A stretch of DNA of 64,000 nt from Ampullaceana balthica (GCA_944989445.1 CALYLW010000014.1:186001-250000); one strand, 5' to 3'; shown: positions 1 through 12,910, numbered from the stretch's first letter. Numbers and translations: made by a program. The notes: generated by a model not told the origin, from the letters alone.

Positions 1-27
1 CGAGCCCGAGGTAAGTGGGTTCGACTG
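1..27 (-). repeat. Terminal end of a pogo/Tigger-like element, cut by the window edge
   Basis: The first bases, read on the minus strand, begin CAGTCGAACCCACTTA, the same end as the element at 16564. It abuts a TA dinucleotide (28-29), as expected for this superfamily. The body lies outside the window. Confidence 0.6.
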
Positions 28-486
28 TACATCTATACTAAGTAATTACCTTTTTTTTCAGTTTTAACAATCTGTGTTTGTCATTTTTAACTTAAAAACT
101 GATATTTGTAGGCCATATTCTGCTAGTGAGGAAGCCATTTGTTTTTGCAAAATTAACTGGGTCTTGGATGAAGGAATTGAAATTTTTTATAAAGAGCTCT
201 AATATTAACATAAATTAAAAACTTTCCCGTATTATTTTGAATGGAGAGCATTTGTGAGAGGCCTTTGGTCCAATTGCTCATTAATTAGCTTTTTCAAATT
301 AATTTATGAAAATCCTGGGGCTTAATGCCCCCAACTTTTAAAAAATGTGAAAACCATCAAAAAATATTGATTAAATAAAGACATTTCATGTTTTAAACTA
401 ATTAACAATATTAAGAAATGCTTTAAAATGAAAACAACATTTAATGATTTGTGGAAATAATTTTAAAAATTTGTTTTTGCATTTTG

Positions 487-775
487 ATAATAGATCCATT
501 AGTCACAAATTGTGGATCGTCGACCTAGTCTTGACTGGTTTTGAGGCTTTCCGAGGATGGTGATCCATAAGTGGTCCCAAGAAAAACAGAGCACTATGCA
601 AGGGCTAAAGCTGACGACCTTTGGGTCATTGAGAAATGGTTTGAACTACACAAGAATACTTAACAGGATGCGGAAATTATGTGGTCACCCCAGTCAGAAA
701 TTTATCTGTGATGAAACCAACTTCGTCACTGACAACAAGACACAAAAAATGGTGAACTAAAGCATTTGGTACCAT
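487..775 (+). pseudogene. Decayed pogo/Tigger/jerky-type DDE transposase fragment
   Basis: Across two frames the translation shows RRPSLDWF, then GFPRMVIHKWS, then RKTEHYARAKADD, then VIEKWFEL, then CDETNFVTDN. This spacing matches the end of the CENP-B-like DNA-binding part and the start of the DDE domain (WF.GF..rhp.lslRkpE...ARA...FNcDEsgF). The first catalytic Asp would be the D of CDETNF. Frameshifts and stops make it non-functional. Terminal repeats were not located around it. Confidence 0.5.
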
Positions 776-1114
776 GTTAAATGCACAGAAATCCAAGAAG
801 AGGCTTATATTTAAGATATGGAGTGGACCAATGAGAATTGTCAACAGCCACTGTGAAAATATATACCTTCTACAAAATGGGGCTTGTTGCCCCCATTTCG
901 GTTAAGTTTCATTAATGGATATGTCTAACTTTTTAGTATATTTTTGCTATATAGCTTTATAATTATGATGAATAAAAATTTTCCCTTATAGAAATATGGG
1001 TTGCCTATGCCTATATGACTTAAAATCATTTAGTTGTTTGAATGTAATAATATTTATTGATTTCAAAGGAAAAAAAGAAAACATGTTGAAAACCTGGGGC
1101 TCTTTACCCTATAC

Positions 1115-1332
1115 CAGTGGTTCCCAACCTTTTTTGGGTGGCGACCCCTTTTAATAAAAGCTATGTGACCCGCAACCCCCATGAAATTTAAATAAGTCAT
1201 TTTCAATAACATTTTTACAAAATAGAGCAAATATCCATTATAGTGAATATTTTTTTAGTCGACAGTTGGCGACCCCCTGAAAACCCATCGCCACCCCCAA
1301 GGGGATCGCCACCCACAGGTTGGGAACCGCTG
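1115..1332. mobile_element. hAT-type MITE with exact 8-bp target duplication
   Basis: The ends are CAGTGGTTCCCAACC and, inverted, CAGCGGTTCCCAACC, each followed by GGGTGGCGA-type sequence. The element is flanked by CCCTATAC at 1107-1114 and 1333-1340. It has no coding capacity. TIR and duplication length are those of hAT (Charlie-like) elements. Confidence 0.9.
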
Positions 1333-1912
1333 CCCTATACACTGTAGCAAAACGGTGGCTCTTCTGTGTTAACATTGCGGCTTACATATTATGAAAGATA
1401 TGTAAATTATGTTACAAGGATTACTGGAAGATATCCAAGCCAGGTTTAATGACCAAGAGTGCTTCAATGTGGATTTCAACAAAATTTTTAATATTTAAAA
1501 ATGGCTCTCAGTCACTACAGGTCTGGCCACCCCTTGATACTGAAACTGTATGAGTATGAGTATGACTCATGACTGTATGAATGCCAACAATTCAAACATC
1601 AAACAAATGATTATATCAATTAAGTTAAATAAATCAGCAACTCTGTCTCAGGCAACTCATGATTCACACTATTCAGTCAGTCCCTAGCCGTAGCCGTTCA
1701 TAGACTGTAAATGTAGCATGTTAAAAGTTAAGGCTTGGCTTACTTAGGATCAGAGTTTTTTTTAGTGGGAACTCATGGGAACTGAGTTCCCATACCTTTT
1801 ATGGCCAGATTCGTGTATATTTATATAAATAGTCGGCATTTTACTTACTGTCAGGCCTTTTTACAGTGGGGACTCACGGGAATGACGTAAATTACAGTTT
1901 ACAAATAAACAA

Positions 1913-2016
1913 ACCAAGCGGCAAACGCTGTTATTCTATTAATATGATATCTACGGACCATAGATATCATATTAGTTATTATTAGTAGAATAAGAATAAC
2001 AGCACTTGCCACTTGG
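1913..2016. repeat. Long imperfect palindrome
   Basis: The left arm (1913-1953, CCAAGCGGCAAACGCTG onward) pairs with the right arm (about 1960-2016). The arms meet at ATATCTACGGACCATAGATAT. The right arm carries about 16 extra bases near the loop side. It lies inside the hAT element at 1751. Confidence 0.75.
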
Positions 2017-2136
2017 CGTGGCCTATTTCTATTTCCGGAGGGGCTGATTTTAGTACAAACTATGGTAAATAATTTTTCTATGTTATTTTAAAGTCTAGAA
2101 ATTCATAATAATTAAACAAGCAAAAAAAGCGTTGAA

Positions 2137-2316
2137 ATGAAAAGAATCTCAAGCTTTTTCCCATCTGCTGCTCCGGTAAACAAACAATTTAAACAAGAAG
2201 TTGTGGAAGATAATGTGGATATTATACAAACGATTCAAACAATAGTGTCAGAACAAACGTGTGTAGGCGATCATGGCGATGTAAACATAGACTCTGAGTC
2301 TCTCATTTTCTTATAA
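2137..2316 (+). pseudogene. N-terminal remnant of a hAT transposase (59 codons)
   Basis: An open frame beginning MKRISSFFPSAAPVNKQF, which resembles the basic K-R..I.sFF start of many hAT/ZMYM1-like transposases. It stops at TAA 2314-2316, after which no transposase domain remains. It is interpreted as the surviving 5' end of a deletion derivative. It is too short for firm family assignment. Confidence 0.4.
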
Positions 2317-2477
2317 AAACGTTTATTTCTTTTAATATCTGTACAATAAAATTTGTGTTCAGTGGAAAATTCAATTATAGTTATAGACTATTATAGTATT
2401 TTCTGACATAAGTTAAAAAACAGATGTGAAATGAGTTCCCGAACATTTTTCGCTAGAAAAAAAGCACAGCTTAGGAT

Positions 2478-3564
2478 TCTTGTGAATGCGAGCCATTCTA
2501 AATTCTACATGATAAATAATTAAAAATTTTAATACATTTCCGATTTCCTTTGAATCTTCAGAATCAGAATGCGCCATCGCCTTAGTCATAGTTAGTACTC
2601 ATAGTTGCTCTACTATTCGTTCTGTTTTGGAAAATCACGATAAAATGAAATCCTAAAAGACTTTCCAACACTGAAAGTCTCACAGTAACCAGTAAGATTG
2701 GCCAATTGTTCGTAGTAATGTCTGTGTCATATCATAACATGGCCGTGTCCCAGTTTTAATATATTTTTTCCTCAACATTTCTGGGAAATTTCAGAACATT
2801 TAAAAAAAAAGAGTGACCTCCCTTTAAGGGCGGATCAGTCCTATCCAAAACAAAAGAGCTTACATTTTATAACCCCCCCCCCAACCAAAACACTGTTAAA
2901 ATACGAAATAATATTATTATTATACCAATCACATAAATAATTGTTTATAGATTTAGTTGACTAGATTTATAAATCCAAAAATATCTTATGAAATTTTCTA
3001 CCAATCAAACTTATTCTCTCAGTCTTTCTAACTTTCCCATCTTCATCTTTAACTTACGCTAGCCGCTAGACGCTACATAGCATTGTCATTGATTATCTAT
3101 CAAGTCAGTAATTTAATTTCATATTAGACATGATATACAGTGTAAATCAAACTTTTTTCTATTACATGTATTTTAATATCATTTATTTATTGTAAGAGAC
3201 ATAGAGTATCGAAAGCAAGAAAGAAAAAAAAGTGTACATTTCGGGGGAAATAAACAGCTGTTTTAGAAGTAGTTTATCCGCCCCCCCCCCACCCCCCATA
3301 TAAAGATTGAATTAATTTTGAGACTTATCGCGTTGCACGCTTTTCTTCTGTTGCATATTGATAAAAGTAAAATTTAGAATGATAAGCTCGGGTAAAATGG
3401 GTAAAATGCTATACTCATCAATGAATTTTGAGTTAGAACTCGATAGATACACCCTACCAAACTCCTGGAGTTCCTCGTCGTCTATGACCGTGCCTAGAGA
3501 TTACAAAATCATGTCACAATGTTGTTTTTTTTAAAATGATATTGCAATTCCCAAAGAGAAAAAA
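2478..3564. other. AT-rich DNA, no gene seen
   Basis: Contains two poly-C runs (about 2873-2882 and 3283-3297) and low-complexity AT stretches. No ORF, TIR pair or splice-bounded exon was recognised. Confidence 0.6.
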
Positions 3565-3992
3565 AGAGCTGCCAGATTCATTACTGGAGAATATTCGAAA
3601 CTGACAAGAATAACACCATTAGTTAAATCGTTAAACCTTGAAACACTAGAGGATAGAAGAACCAAGAGCAAAGTAGTAATCATACATAAAGAAATTAATT
3701 CTAATTTAGAAATACAACACAAAGATAACTTAATACAACCCTCAGATAGACATAAGGATAAAAACACCTTTCTTATTCCGTATGCAAGAACAAACACATA
3801 CAAGTTTTCCTTCTTCCCGTCCGGAATTCGGGCGTGGAATGGGTTGCCTGAAGAATCCAGGAAAACCAACACTTTATCAACATTTAAATCTCTAATAAAA
3901 ATGCAGGACTAAACACAAACCATAGATAAGCGTAGGACGCAATAATCTTCTGTATAGAAGGAGCGTCTGTAAACAGATAAGATAAGATAAGA
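3565..3992 (+). pseudogene. 5'-truncated LINE (CR1/L2/Jockey-like): C-terminal RT tail and 3' UTR
   Basis: Translation starts KKRAARFITGEYSKLTRI, continues LVKSLNLETLEDRRTK and ends FPSGIRAWNGLPEESRK to a stop near 3912. This is the typical C-terminal region after the RT of CR1/L2/Jockey-type non-LTR elements. The 3' UTR contains TCTTCTGTATAGAAGGAGCG and ends in GATAA repeats. It is a 5'-truncated copy. Other copies lie at 41163, 49651, 50053 (inverted) and 52015. Confidence 0.88.
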
Positions 3993-4520
3993 GAAACCTT
4001 TTCGTGGCCCAGTACACGAGTACGATTGCAGAGCAGTCTGTAATCCGAAACCAAGAGTACCCTGACGGCAAGTCGAAACGGTTGGTGCTAGTAATGTCGT
4101 ATGATTATAGTGGCTAGACGGATTTTAGACAAACCATAGGTGTCGATGGTGAAAACCAAAGCACTCGTTGAGGGTCGGGTAATCCTAAGCGACCGTTTCG
4201 CCCCCCTCACCAGCTAACAGTGAGAGGTTCTGTTTAGGGCCTGGAGTGCGAGTACGGGGTACCATATAAGTTCCGCGAAGAACTCTGCAGACAGAGTGAC
4301 ACCCTTAGGTTGGCCACATTGATGATTTCCCTATCTAGCGGCGTTCCAGGATAAATAGACTCGTATGCTGAGCCTAGGCAGGGAATCCCACCACTCTTTT
4401 GTGAGTTAAATTTCGTGGAAGGCATCTCTGACAGATTTCATGAATGCCGGGGTTACCCGGCTAGTGAGTACGCCCCGGGGGTGTGCCATGGCTATTAGTT
4501 TCCTAAGTAGATGGATAACA
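3993..4520. other. GC-rich block of unknown nature
   Basis: Base composition is clearly richer in G+C than its surroundings from just after the LINE tail to about 4495. I found no good ORF, no A/B box pair and no matching copy elsewhere in the window. It could be a fragment of an unrecognised repeat. Confidence 0.4.
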
Positions 4521-5200
4521 ACAAAAAAACAAGGTATTTACGAGCCTGACAAGATCTAATATAGGAAAGGAGGAGTGGGCGTGGCGAGTCATTTAGCATG
4601 TCAGCCTACATAATACCCTGTTCACATGTTATCCATCTACTTATCTATAAGCCTGATTGCAGTTTCACCCACATTTTATTAGCTCTATTAGTTTCCTCTT
4701 GGGGGGGGAGGGGGGAGGTGAGCGAAGTTGCTAGGAGAATCTTCACAGGAAGACATTTAAGAGCATTAGACTCAGGATCAGGGTATGTGTTACAGAGTAA
4801 CGGTTAAATAAATATAATAAATGATGAAATATTTATTTGAAACCCAGACAAGAAGTATTTAAAATATTTAGAAGAATTGATAAGAATGGAAAAATAGATG
4901 TATTTAAAATCAAATGTGGTAGGCTAACTAGATTTGGATAAAATATGGGAATTGGAATCATCAAATATATTTCGACTTTATGTGGCACTAGTTCACATAG
5001 CAGCAAGAACACAACATAGGTACCACTCAGTCCAGCAAAGCAGGGCTGTAAAAGCTTCTAAAAAGATCATTTATCTCCATAGCTTCAGACTTCCAACGTT
5101 AAGTTCCTGATAGCTTCACTGATACCAAACAGTGATATATCCACTTCAATACCACTGACCATAGAAACATCACAAACTCACTCAACATACACTGGAACCG
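4521..5200. other. Unannotated stretch, no gene seen
   Basis: Mixed AT-rich sequence with a G-run at about 4701-4718. The open frame at 4598-4807 has no recognisable domain and low-complexity flanks, so I do not call it a gene. Confidence 0.5.
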
Positions 5201-7914
5201 GAATAAATAATATTTTCATTAAATCAAGTTTTTTGTTTTTTTTTGGAAGGAGCACTTTTTTGTATGTTGTATAGCAAATGCAGTTTTTATTTTACATGTA
5301 AATAAAATAACATTAGTCTTTGTTATAGAAGACTTCATTAGCCACAATAAGCTTAAATAAAGGTAAGTATCTTCTTTAGCGCATGTGCATTTGAGCTCCC
5401 ACTGTAGTCTGTTTTTCTCCACCTTGTTTTGTGTGTGTGTATGTTCAAACTATATAAAGCAAAATTAAATATTTATCAAAAAAGATTTGCAGAAACATGT
5501 TTTTTAAATAATTGTATCTTTTAATGAACACACTGTAAATAAACAATATCAAATTAGTCTAAGAATAATCATATATTTCAATTATATAATACACATTGTT
5601 GACACCACTTATTTTAAATTCAAAAGGAACAGTCATTTAGTTATCAAACATACAGACTCTCTCTGATCATTCATTAAATATCCATCTGATTTTATATTAA
5701 CTTTCAAACCCATCAACCCTTGACTACACACACCATGACAAGCTCAACACTTTTGAGCTGCATTTGTTTTTAATGTTTTTCCCCACCATCCTGTCCTCAA
5801 AATACATTTTCCAAAAATCAAAACTTGCAAAAAAGTACATTGACTTTTTAAAACTAAGTTATTGAAAAAAAATGACTAGGTATATAATATAAGTTACTAA
5901 ATATACATCTGAAGCCATTTGACAATTAGTTCACATTTCTATTTTAGATCAAATTTAGTTATATTAAGTCTTTTTTTTTAAATTTAATTTTTATCGAGTA
6001 TTTAAATTAATTTTTACAGAAGACAATTTGAGATTCTCTGTCCATTGTGTTCAAGGATTTACATTGTAAAAAAACAAAAACAAATTTATAGAGAAGAAAA
6101 AAATTATTGTGTCACAGGTTAGCACTTGAAGTACTCCTTCAGCTTTCATGCAGAATTTCTATTCTCCATTTCATGTTGTGGAAATATCTTACATATTTGT
6201 ATAAAATCTAAAGCTGTTTTTGGATTAAACGACTAAAAAATGGCATAATTATTGTAGTTTAAAGATTAAACATAAAAAGAGTGAGCAAATAAACTTAACA
6301 GCACTGAATTTCATATTTAAATAAATGACAGACGCTGTTAATCATGATAAAGTCTATCGTATCTAGATGCTTTTTAACATGAAATTGATATGCTCTAAAT
6401 GTTCATTAATGAAAAAACAAGATAGTTTGAACATATAAGTAGAGTTTATATAATTGATTCATTATTTTATTAGTCCTTGAGATAAAAAAAGAAATTTTAG
6501 TAAAGCTTTCTAAATGAAACATTTAAGTATTTAATAAGAAATGGCAATTTTTAAAAAAATGTTTCTCATAACTCTGATAAACTTTGAGGCCTTATCAATC
6601 TTGCGTTTCTTGACAATCAATAATGTTCAAACTAACTGCTTTACTTGGTGCCTCATTTTGATCCTTCTGTTTCTTTTTCCTGATAACTTTGAATACAGAA
6701 ATCAGCTCTGGAAGAAAATTTAGAGGAAACTTTAAAATGTGCAACATGTTTAAGTTATAATTTAGATAGAGTTCAAGATGAAGTTAGTTCACAATAAACA
6801 ACATTTTTAGTAAGGCTCTTAAAGATATAGAAATAAAGAGAGTGCCAAATACTTTTTGTCCTCTAAACTTGTGGTTTTTGTCCATCTGAACTAATCAGTG
6901 TTTATTAGATATTTTGATACTTTATGGAGAAAACTGTACTCTGTGTACATTAAAGTGCTACATATCATACAAGAGTGAACAAATAGAACCAAAGTAATTA
7001 TGCTAATTCAATTTATATTAAAAGGAAATATATTATTTATGATTTTACATGCTGGCAGCCACCAGAAATCTAAATTTAGATGTAGGAAAAGTAATAACTA
7101 AGACAATTTTCAGAGATTTTAAAGGGAAAATTTGGGTTAAAAATGCTATAATGCTTTTTTTTTAAACACTGCATGAAATAGGTAAATAGTCATTCTTTTT
7201 ATTTACTTTAAAATTAAAGAATTAAAGGCTGAAAAGGCAGTTTTTAATAAATTATGTAACACATCTTTATTCATCATTTTTTTTAGTAGTGTGACGCTTG
7301 ATTTGAAAAGAACTTATTTTTTTAAAGAAGATTTTTGAAATAGATACACAGAATATTCAATAAAATGAAAAGTTAAGATTAAGGATGTAAATACAACAAG
7401 AAAATAAGAAAAACAAAAAAAAACTTTGTGGCTTTAATTTGTTCATAACCACAAAATGAATACCATTTTTTAAAACAATCATGACTTCAAAGTATTAATT
7501 AATTTAGCTGTCTACAATACATACTAAAATTGATGTAAGGTTAGTTAATGTGTCTAAACATGTCAGATAAAGACTTGATTCCCATTTTTAAAAAAGTTTA
7601 GAAATCTATTTAATTTTGAATGTCATTAATGAATATCATTTTCTCTTTTATTTCCAAACAGTAACAAAGAGTCATTAAAATAAATCCCCAAGAATAAAAT
7701 TTAAATTTTATTTGTTTCAATATTCATTTGAAGCTTAAATCTTCTTGGTTCATCATTCATTTTAATTAAGCGTTTGGCCACCAAGGTGGGAACACTGATT
7801 TAATTAAATAGTAAAAATAAACATGGCAATGAATATGAACAATTTAATTTATAATAATTAAATATTTTAAAAATCTTTTTTTAAAAAGGACACGCTTTTA
7901 ACATAATCACTACT
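5201..7914. other. TE-poor AT-rich DNA downstream of IDH3G
   Basis: Long AT-rich sequence without recognisable transposons or ORFs. Together with 8.4-12.9 kb it lies 3' of IDH3G and may include untranslated or unspliced 3' sequence, but I could not place an exon or a poly(A) site. Confidence 0.4.
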
Positions 7915-8350
7915 TTTAGTTATGTCTCATATATAAGGGATTTATAGTCAAAAACTTTGTTTTTACAGCTATTTTTTAAAACTTATAATAAAAACTCTTT
8001 AAAATTCTTGTCTGAAGCCCACACATCTTTTTTACCACTATTTTTTTTATACCAAACACCTCATAAGCGCCCGCCCAACGTTTTATACCATGGTGTTGTG
8101 TTCACGTGGTGAACTCATGGATGTCAACAAAGGAGACGGGTACCGATGCTTATATATAGAGTATAGATAAACTAAAAATGCAATAATTTCAATACGGTAC
8201 ATTCGATCGATCTGAAATTTTGATACAATGCATTGTCATCCAAGATCTATCTGTGGTAAAATTTTTAGATCTCTAGGACCATCAGAAGTGGTATAATTTT
8301 ACGTTTCAAGTTTTGAAGGAAGGATGGATGGATGGAAGGATGGATGGATA
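7915..8350. repeat. Copy of the ATCCCTTATAT repeat family plus GGAT microsatellite
   Basis: Contains the minus-strand block (ATATATAAGGGATTTATAG and AAAAACTTTGTTTTTAC) and then the plus-strand block (ATAAACTAAAAATGCA and CGATCGATCTGAAATTTTGA). Both recur in the array at 39331-40997. A GGAT/GAAG microsatellite follows at 8318-8349. Confidence 0.7.
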
Positions 8351-9291
8351 CAACATACAAACATTGTGACTTAAATAAAAGCGTGTAAAAATCTGAACAA
8401 GTATGATAACTCAATAGCTTGTAACTAACTTAATAGCCTGTAACAGACTTGTAAAATTTATTAACACATTAAAAAATTGATAACACGATAACTATAATCT
8501 CACGGTTCTCCTTTTAACTCTTGTGGCGCAAACGATAGTGCCTTGTTAGTAAAAAAAATGTATAAATCAGTTATTAAGGTATTGGAGATGACAAGGATGA
8601 GTATCAGTAGACAGACCTTATGAAACTAAAATTTTGAAAGCTTTTAGAGCACATGAATAAATGCTGGCAGCAGAATTCACTATTACACTTTCACTCACAG
8701 AGCCAGTGACATGGCAATTAAGTTAGCTGCTTTTCTACATGAGTTATAGATAAAATGGTGTAGTTTCAGAGGGGAAAAAATGGAGCTTTGAGAAATGACA
8801 TTTAATCTCTGTTCTAACTCAAGTACAGGTAATGAAAATAATTTTATAATCTTGCCATGCAAGCACACCAACATTTGACGGTAGACAAAACAGTAACAGG
8901 AAATCAGACTTTTTTTTAACTTAAATTTTAGTTTATAATTTTAAAAACGATCCAGAGCAGATGCATATTACAATGAAACTATATTCAGTTTTATTTAATT
9001 TAAATTTTAGAAGGGTCAAAAAAGAAAAACAAGAATTGTTCTTATAAAATTTGAGAGAATTTAAGAGAGAAAGTGAAGTAGATTTTATTGCATAGATAGT
9101 TAAATCCTTTCAAAAAGCTACCATTTGGTATCAGGTTAAAAAATTTAGTCTTTAAAAAATAAACGCAGCTTCAGCCACTTACAGAACACACAATACTCCA
9201 AGACTTGTGATTGTGGCTAATGCCTTCAGGGAGGATACCAAATTTAGAACATTGGGAAAGAATAAAACTTTAAAAACCTGTCCATGAACAG
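8351..9291. other. AT-rich DNA, no gene seen
   Basis: No ORF, repeat pair or exon was recognised between the repeat copy and the hAT-like element at 9292. Confidence 0.5.
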
Positions 9292-9809
9292 CAGTGGTCC
9301 CCAAACCCCGAGCTGCAGCCTGGTACCGGTCCGTGGATCAAATGGAATATAATAACAGGGCAGAATAAAATCCTGAGGGCCACCACATAAATAAAGGAGA
9401 ATGCACTGAGATCATCATATTTGGTTGCTAACCTTTTCCTAAGGCTAAAAACCATTCCCTATTGGTGAAGAATTTATTTTGCCTGCCACTTAAGACATTT
9501 ACTGGGAACCTCTAGACGAGGCTACTGTTAAGATGATAGCACATGTGACTTTGTCGGCTAGAACCGTATCTAGGTACATTGCGGAAATAGCTTAAGACAT
9601 TGAGTCATGTCTGATGATTAATACATCACCATGGTACGCACTCTACAGATATCGACAATACAAATTCTTTATGAGTGATATCTTTAGCAGGGGAGACCTG
9701 TACAATTATCATAAACAGATAACTTCCACACCACCACCCCCTCAGGGGAGCCCTGTACAATTATCAAACACTGACCAGTGTGCAGCCATAAAAATGTTGG
9801 GGACCACTG
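9292..9809. mobile_element. Non-autonomous hAT element, degraded duplication
   Basis: The ends are CAGTGGTCCCCAAAC and, inverted, CAGTGGTCCCCAACA. The flanking octamers ATGAACAG (9284-9291) and ATCTACAG (9810-9817) agree at six of eight positions. GGTACCGGTCCGTGG near the left end is typical of hAT MITEs. A 25-30 bp motif (CTGTACAATTATCA) is duplicated inside. The overlapping 100-codon frame has no domain. Confidence 0.75.
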
Positions 9810-10090
9810 ATCTACAGAACAAAATAGCACCCAGTTTTCTCCACAGAGCTCATGACACACTCAGAACACCACACCTGCCATCCTCTATTCAGACCTGCTG
9901 CAGATGTTCAGTTTGAATAGCATATGTAGCAATCATAGACCAGTCCTTAGGCTGATTACAACTTACAACCATAACATATTTAAAATAAGTCACTAGAATT
10001 ACAACCAAAAAAAACTGGGATCTATATAAAGCTTAAGTCATAAGTAAAAAAAGTGACATAACCCAAAACAACACCCACAATGCCATATTA

Positions 10091-10188
10091 GAAGTCACCT
10101 CCCTAAATATCCCAAAGTCACCTCCCTAAATATCCCAAAGTCACCTCCCTAAATATCCCAAAGTCACCTCCCAAATATCCCTAAAGAT
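10091..10188. repeat. 23-bp tandem repeat, about four copies
   Basis: The unit AAGTCACCTCCCTAAATATC plus CCA repeats three times nearly exactly. A fourth unit lacks the CCT before AAATATCCC. Confidence 0.9.
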
Positions 10189-10527
10189 TTTAGGCTAAAA
10201 AAATAGAAAGAAATTTATAAACACAGAACATGAGCTTAATAAACTAAAGAGAGTTATTTCAACTGTGGAAAACAAAATAATTGTAAAACTGACCAAAGAC
10301 AAATCCAAAATTGCCTAAGACCTACACAAAGAAGGATCTAGGTTATGGTTCCTATTAAGCAATATTTGAGGTAAATGGCAGAAATCTGTCAAAAAGGTGA
10401 ACCTCAAAAGAAATCAGACAAATATTTTAAAAAATTTAAAAATGTTGCCACAATCATCAAGGCAAACAAAAATACAAATACAACATGTAGTAACCTATCC
10501 CTAATAGATTACCTATAGGTAATGCAA

Positions 10528-10732
10528 GTATGCGAAGTCAATAGTGCACTTGCCTCAGAAGCTGAGGTCGTGGGATCTAGTCCACGTTAAGTTACAATAA
10601 AATATTATGAATGACCATCGCTAAAAATTCCAATGCTGACTTGGAGAGGAGATGGGCGGCGCCAAGTCTACCCAGCCCTGAGAAAGTTCTAATGAAAACA
10701 TTAGAAATTAGAACCCCCTACAACCACAAGGT
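10528..10732 (+). mobile_element. tRNA-derived SINE, family 2
   Basis: The head resembles a tRNA gene: GTGCACTTGCCTCAGAAGC, then a B-box-like GGGATCTAGTCC. The body (GACTTGGAGAGGAGATGGGC, ending TTAGAACCCCCTAC) matches the copy at 45694. No coding capacity. The A box is decayed, so this copy is older than the one at 45694. Confidence 0.75.
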
Positions 10733-10739
10733 CATGGGG

Positions 10740-12910
10740 AAAAAAATATGCAAGTATTTACCTTTTCATATCTTCTGACTAGCTGAGTTCAACAATACAA
10801 TAAATTCAAAATTCACCAAGCCCAAATAAAAATTTAAAACATGTATTTTACATAAACATGCTATGCATAGAATTATATAACAAATACTACTAAATATACC
10901 ACTTACATGCTTTAGATAACATATACTAACTTACATGCTGTCCCTTTTGTTAGATTATATTTGTAAAAATATTGGTTAGTAAAATAAATATGTGATAAAT
11001 GGTTAGCTCTTGATAAAGGCATAAGTCTAAATCTGAAAAAATCCTTTTATGTGTCTGAGTATAAAAGAATTGTACAGATTTAGCAGCAGAAACAAACTGC
11101 ATATTAAACTTAAACTCAAATGATGGTCAATATCTTTAAACGACAATATCTAATATTTCTCACTTATAAGCAAAACATGCGCAGCTTAACAGGGTGAGTT
11201 TTTAAAAAAAGATGTGTTTGTTTTATTTACAAAAACTGCCATTTTTGTCAAGGAATTTTAAGTTAAAAGCTTTTAAAGATGAGGAAAAAAAATAGTCCAA
11301 AGAAAAACTACATTACTACAACAGAAAAAAAAACTATAAAATGTCTAAACTAATTAGATTATATTAGATGTAATGGGATGCTGTTAATAGTAAAATATAG
11401 TTAAATTTATTGTCTATACTTACACACTACACAAACACATGAAAATCTTAGCAAATGTGCAACCCTGGTCTCAAGATTTCCTGCATTATTTTAAGTAGAA
11501 AATTAAATTCCAAACAAAAATCACAAACACATGGAACAGATTTTGAGGGGCCATCTGTATTTTACATATTGAAAGAAGAAAGAGGGGCTTGTAGATTTTA
11601 GAGATTTTGATTATTGTTGCATAAAGGTGGAGTGCAGTCTTTGCAGAAAGGAAAGACATTTATGAAAATATTATACGAAATTGTATGGAAATTCTGACGA
11701 TCCTTAAATAGCATATTTTATTTTTGATATATTATATTTTAATTTAATATTTATAATATATCATAGAAACATACATAAAACAAATACATTATGAAAATGA
11801 TAACTCATATAAAATTCAAGATAGTTAATGAATTAAAAAAATTATTTCTAAATACAGTAACACATTCACTTTTGGTTTGGTGCTTATTGTGACTTTTATT
11901 TTGAGTGAGTGTTTTACGGAAATCAAATAGTATAAAAATTACAAAATTGATATAATAAATATGCTGTGTAAATGGAGGTGGGACATTTAAATCTGTATAC
12001 TTAATATCATACACACTGACTTGTCAAGGTACCTACCATCCAAACATTATTTCTTCTTGTTTTGAGAAATTTAAAACTTGATATAATGAATTTGTGTTTA
12101 AAAAAAGGAGGGGGGAATGGGGGCAAATAAAATATTTAAAAATTTAGGGAGACATAAAAAAATGCATTGGGGGGGGCGGGAACTAATTTGGATTATTTTA
12201 AGGTGTCATGTTTTGTTGAGTATATTTTTATTTTTTATTCCTCCATTTTTAATAAAAGCACTATAATTTTTGCATTTATCAATATATGTTTGATAAGAAT
12301 TAACTATTTTTTCACACATAATATATAGATGGCCCTTACTTGCAGGTTCAAGCTTCATAGTAAAACATTCAGGGGAGGTAACTCAACTATTTTAAACAGA
12401 GATTGCTCCTTGATTTATTTAATTCATAAGCATTATCATGCTATTATATTATATTCCAAAATAACTTTCTAAATGCTGAAGGTAAATCAAATTTTAAAAA
12501 ATAAAAACAAATGTAAGAAAGCAAAATTATGTGAAATTTGTAGTAAAATGAATCTTTAAATAAGAATTGGAAAAGCACATTTTAAAAAAAATATGCATAT
12601 ATAAAAAAAAATTAATATTTAAAAAAAATTATTAGTAACAAAGGTGTGTTTTGAATTTCCCTTCAGTATATCAAAACGAGTACCTGACATTTAGTTGAAA
12701 GAGAAAGCTTTGAAACTATTTCTATATATGAAACCTGAAATATTGTTAGTTTTAACTCTTTCATGCTTTTCTATTTCAATAATTTGGAAGATAGCATTGT
12801 ACAATTACAAATCTAGGCTTTAATAGACTTTGATAAAACTAGATAATTCTTATAATAATATATTTTTTAATAGATGCAATTACTTTTTGCTTCACAGAGC
12901 CATCTATAGT
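10740..12910. other. AT-rich DNA immediately 3' of IDH3G, possible 3' UTR
   Basis: No transposon or ORF was recognised. Minus-strand AATAAA-type hexamers occur, for example near 12415, but AT richness makes them uninformative. If the stop at 12911 is used, the 3' UTR starts here. Confidence 0.35.

Larger units (their letters stand above)
1751..2469 (+). mobile_element. Internally deleted hAT element with exact 8-bp duplication
   Basis: Flanked by CTTAGGAT at 1743-1750 and 2470-2477. The ends (CAGAGTTTTTTTTAGTGGG and, inverted, CTGTGCTTTTTTTCTAG) are imperfect inverted repeats. The inside keeps only the first part of a transposase-like ORF (2137-2316) and a strong palindrome (1913-2016). Confidence 0.75.

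Noticed and set aside
4598..4807. Small protein of 69 codons
   Set aside because: No domain, runs through a poly-G tract, and no splice or promoter context.
9614..9916. 100-codon open frame
   Set aside because: It runs across the right end of a non-autonomous hAT element and into the flank, with no recognisable motif.
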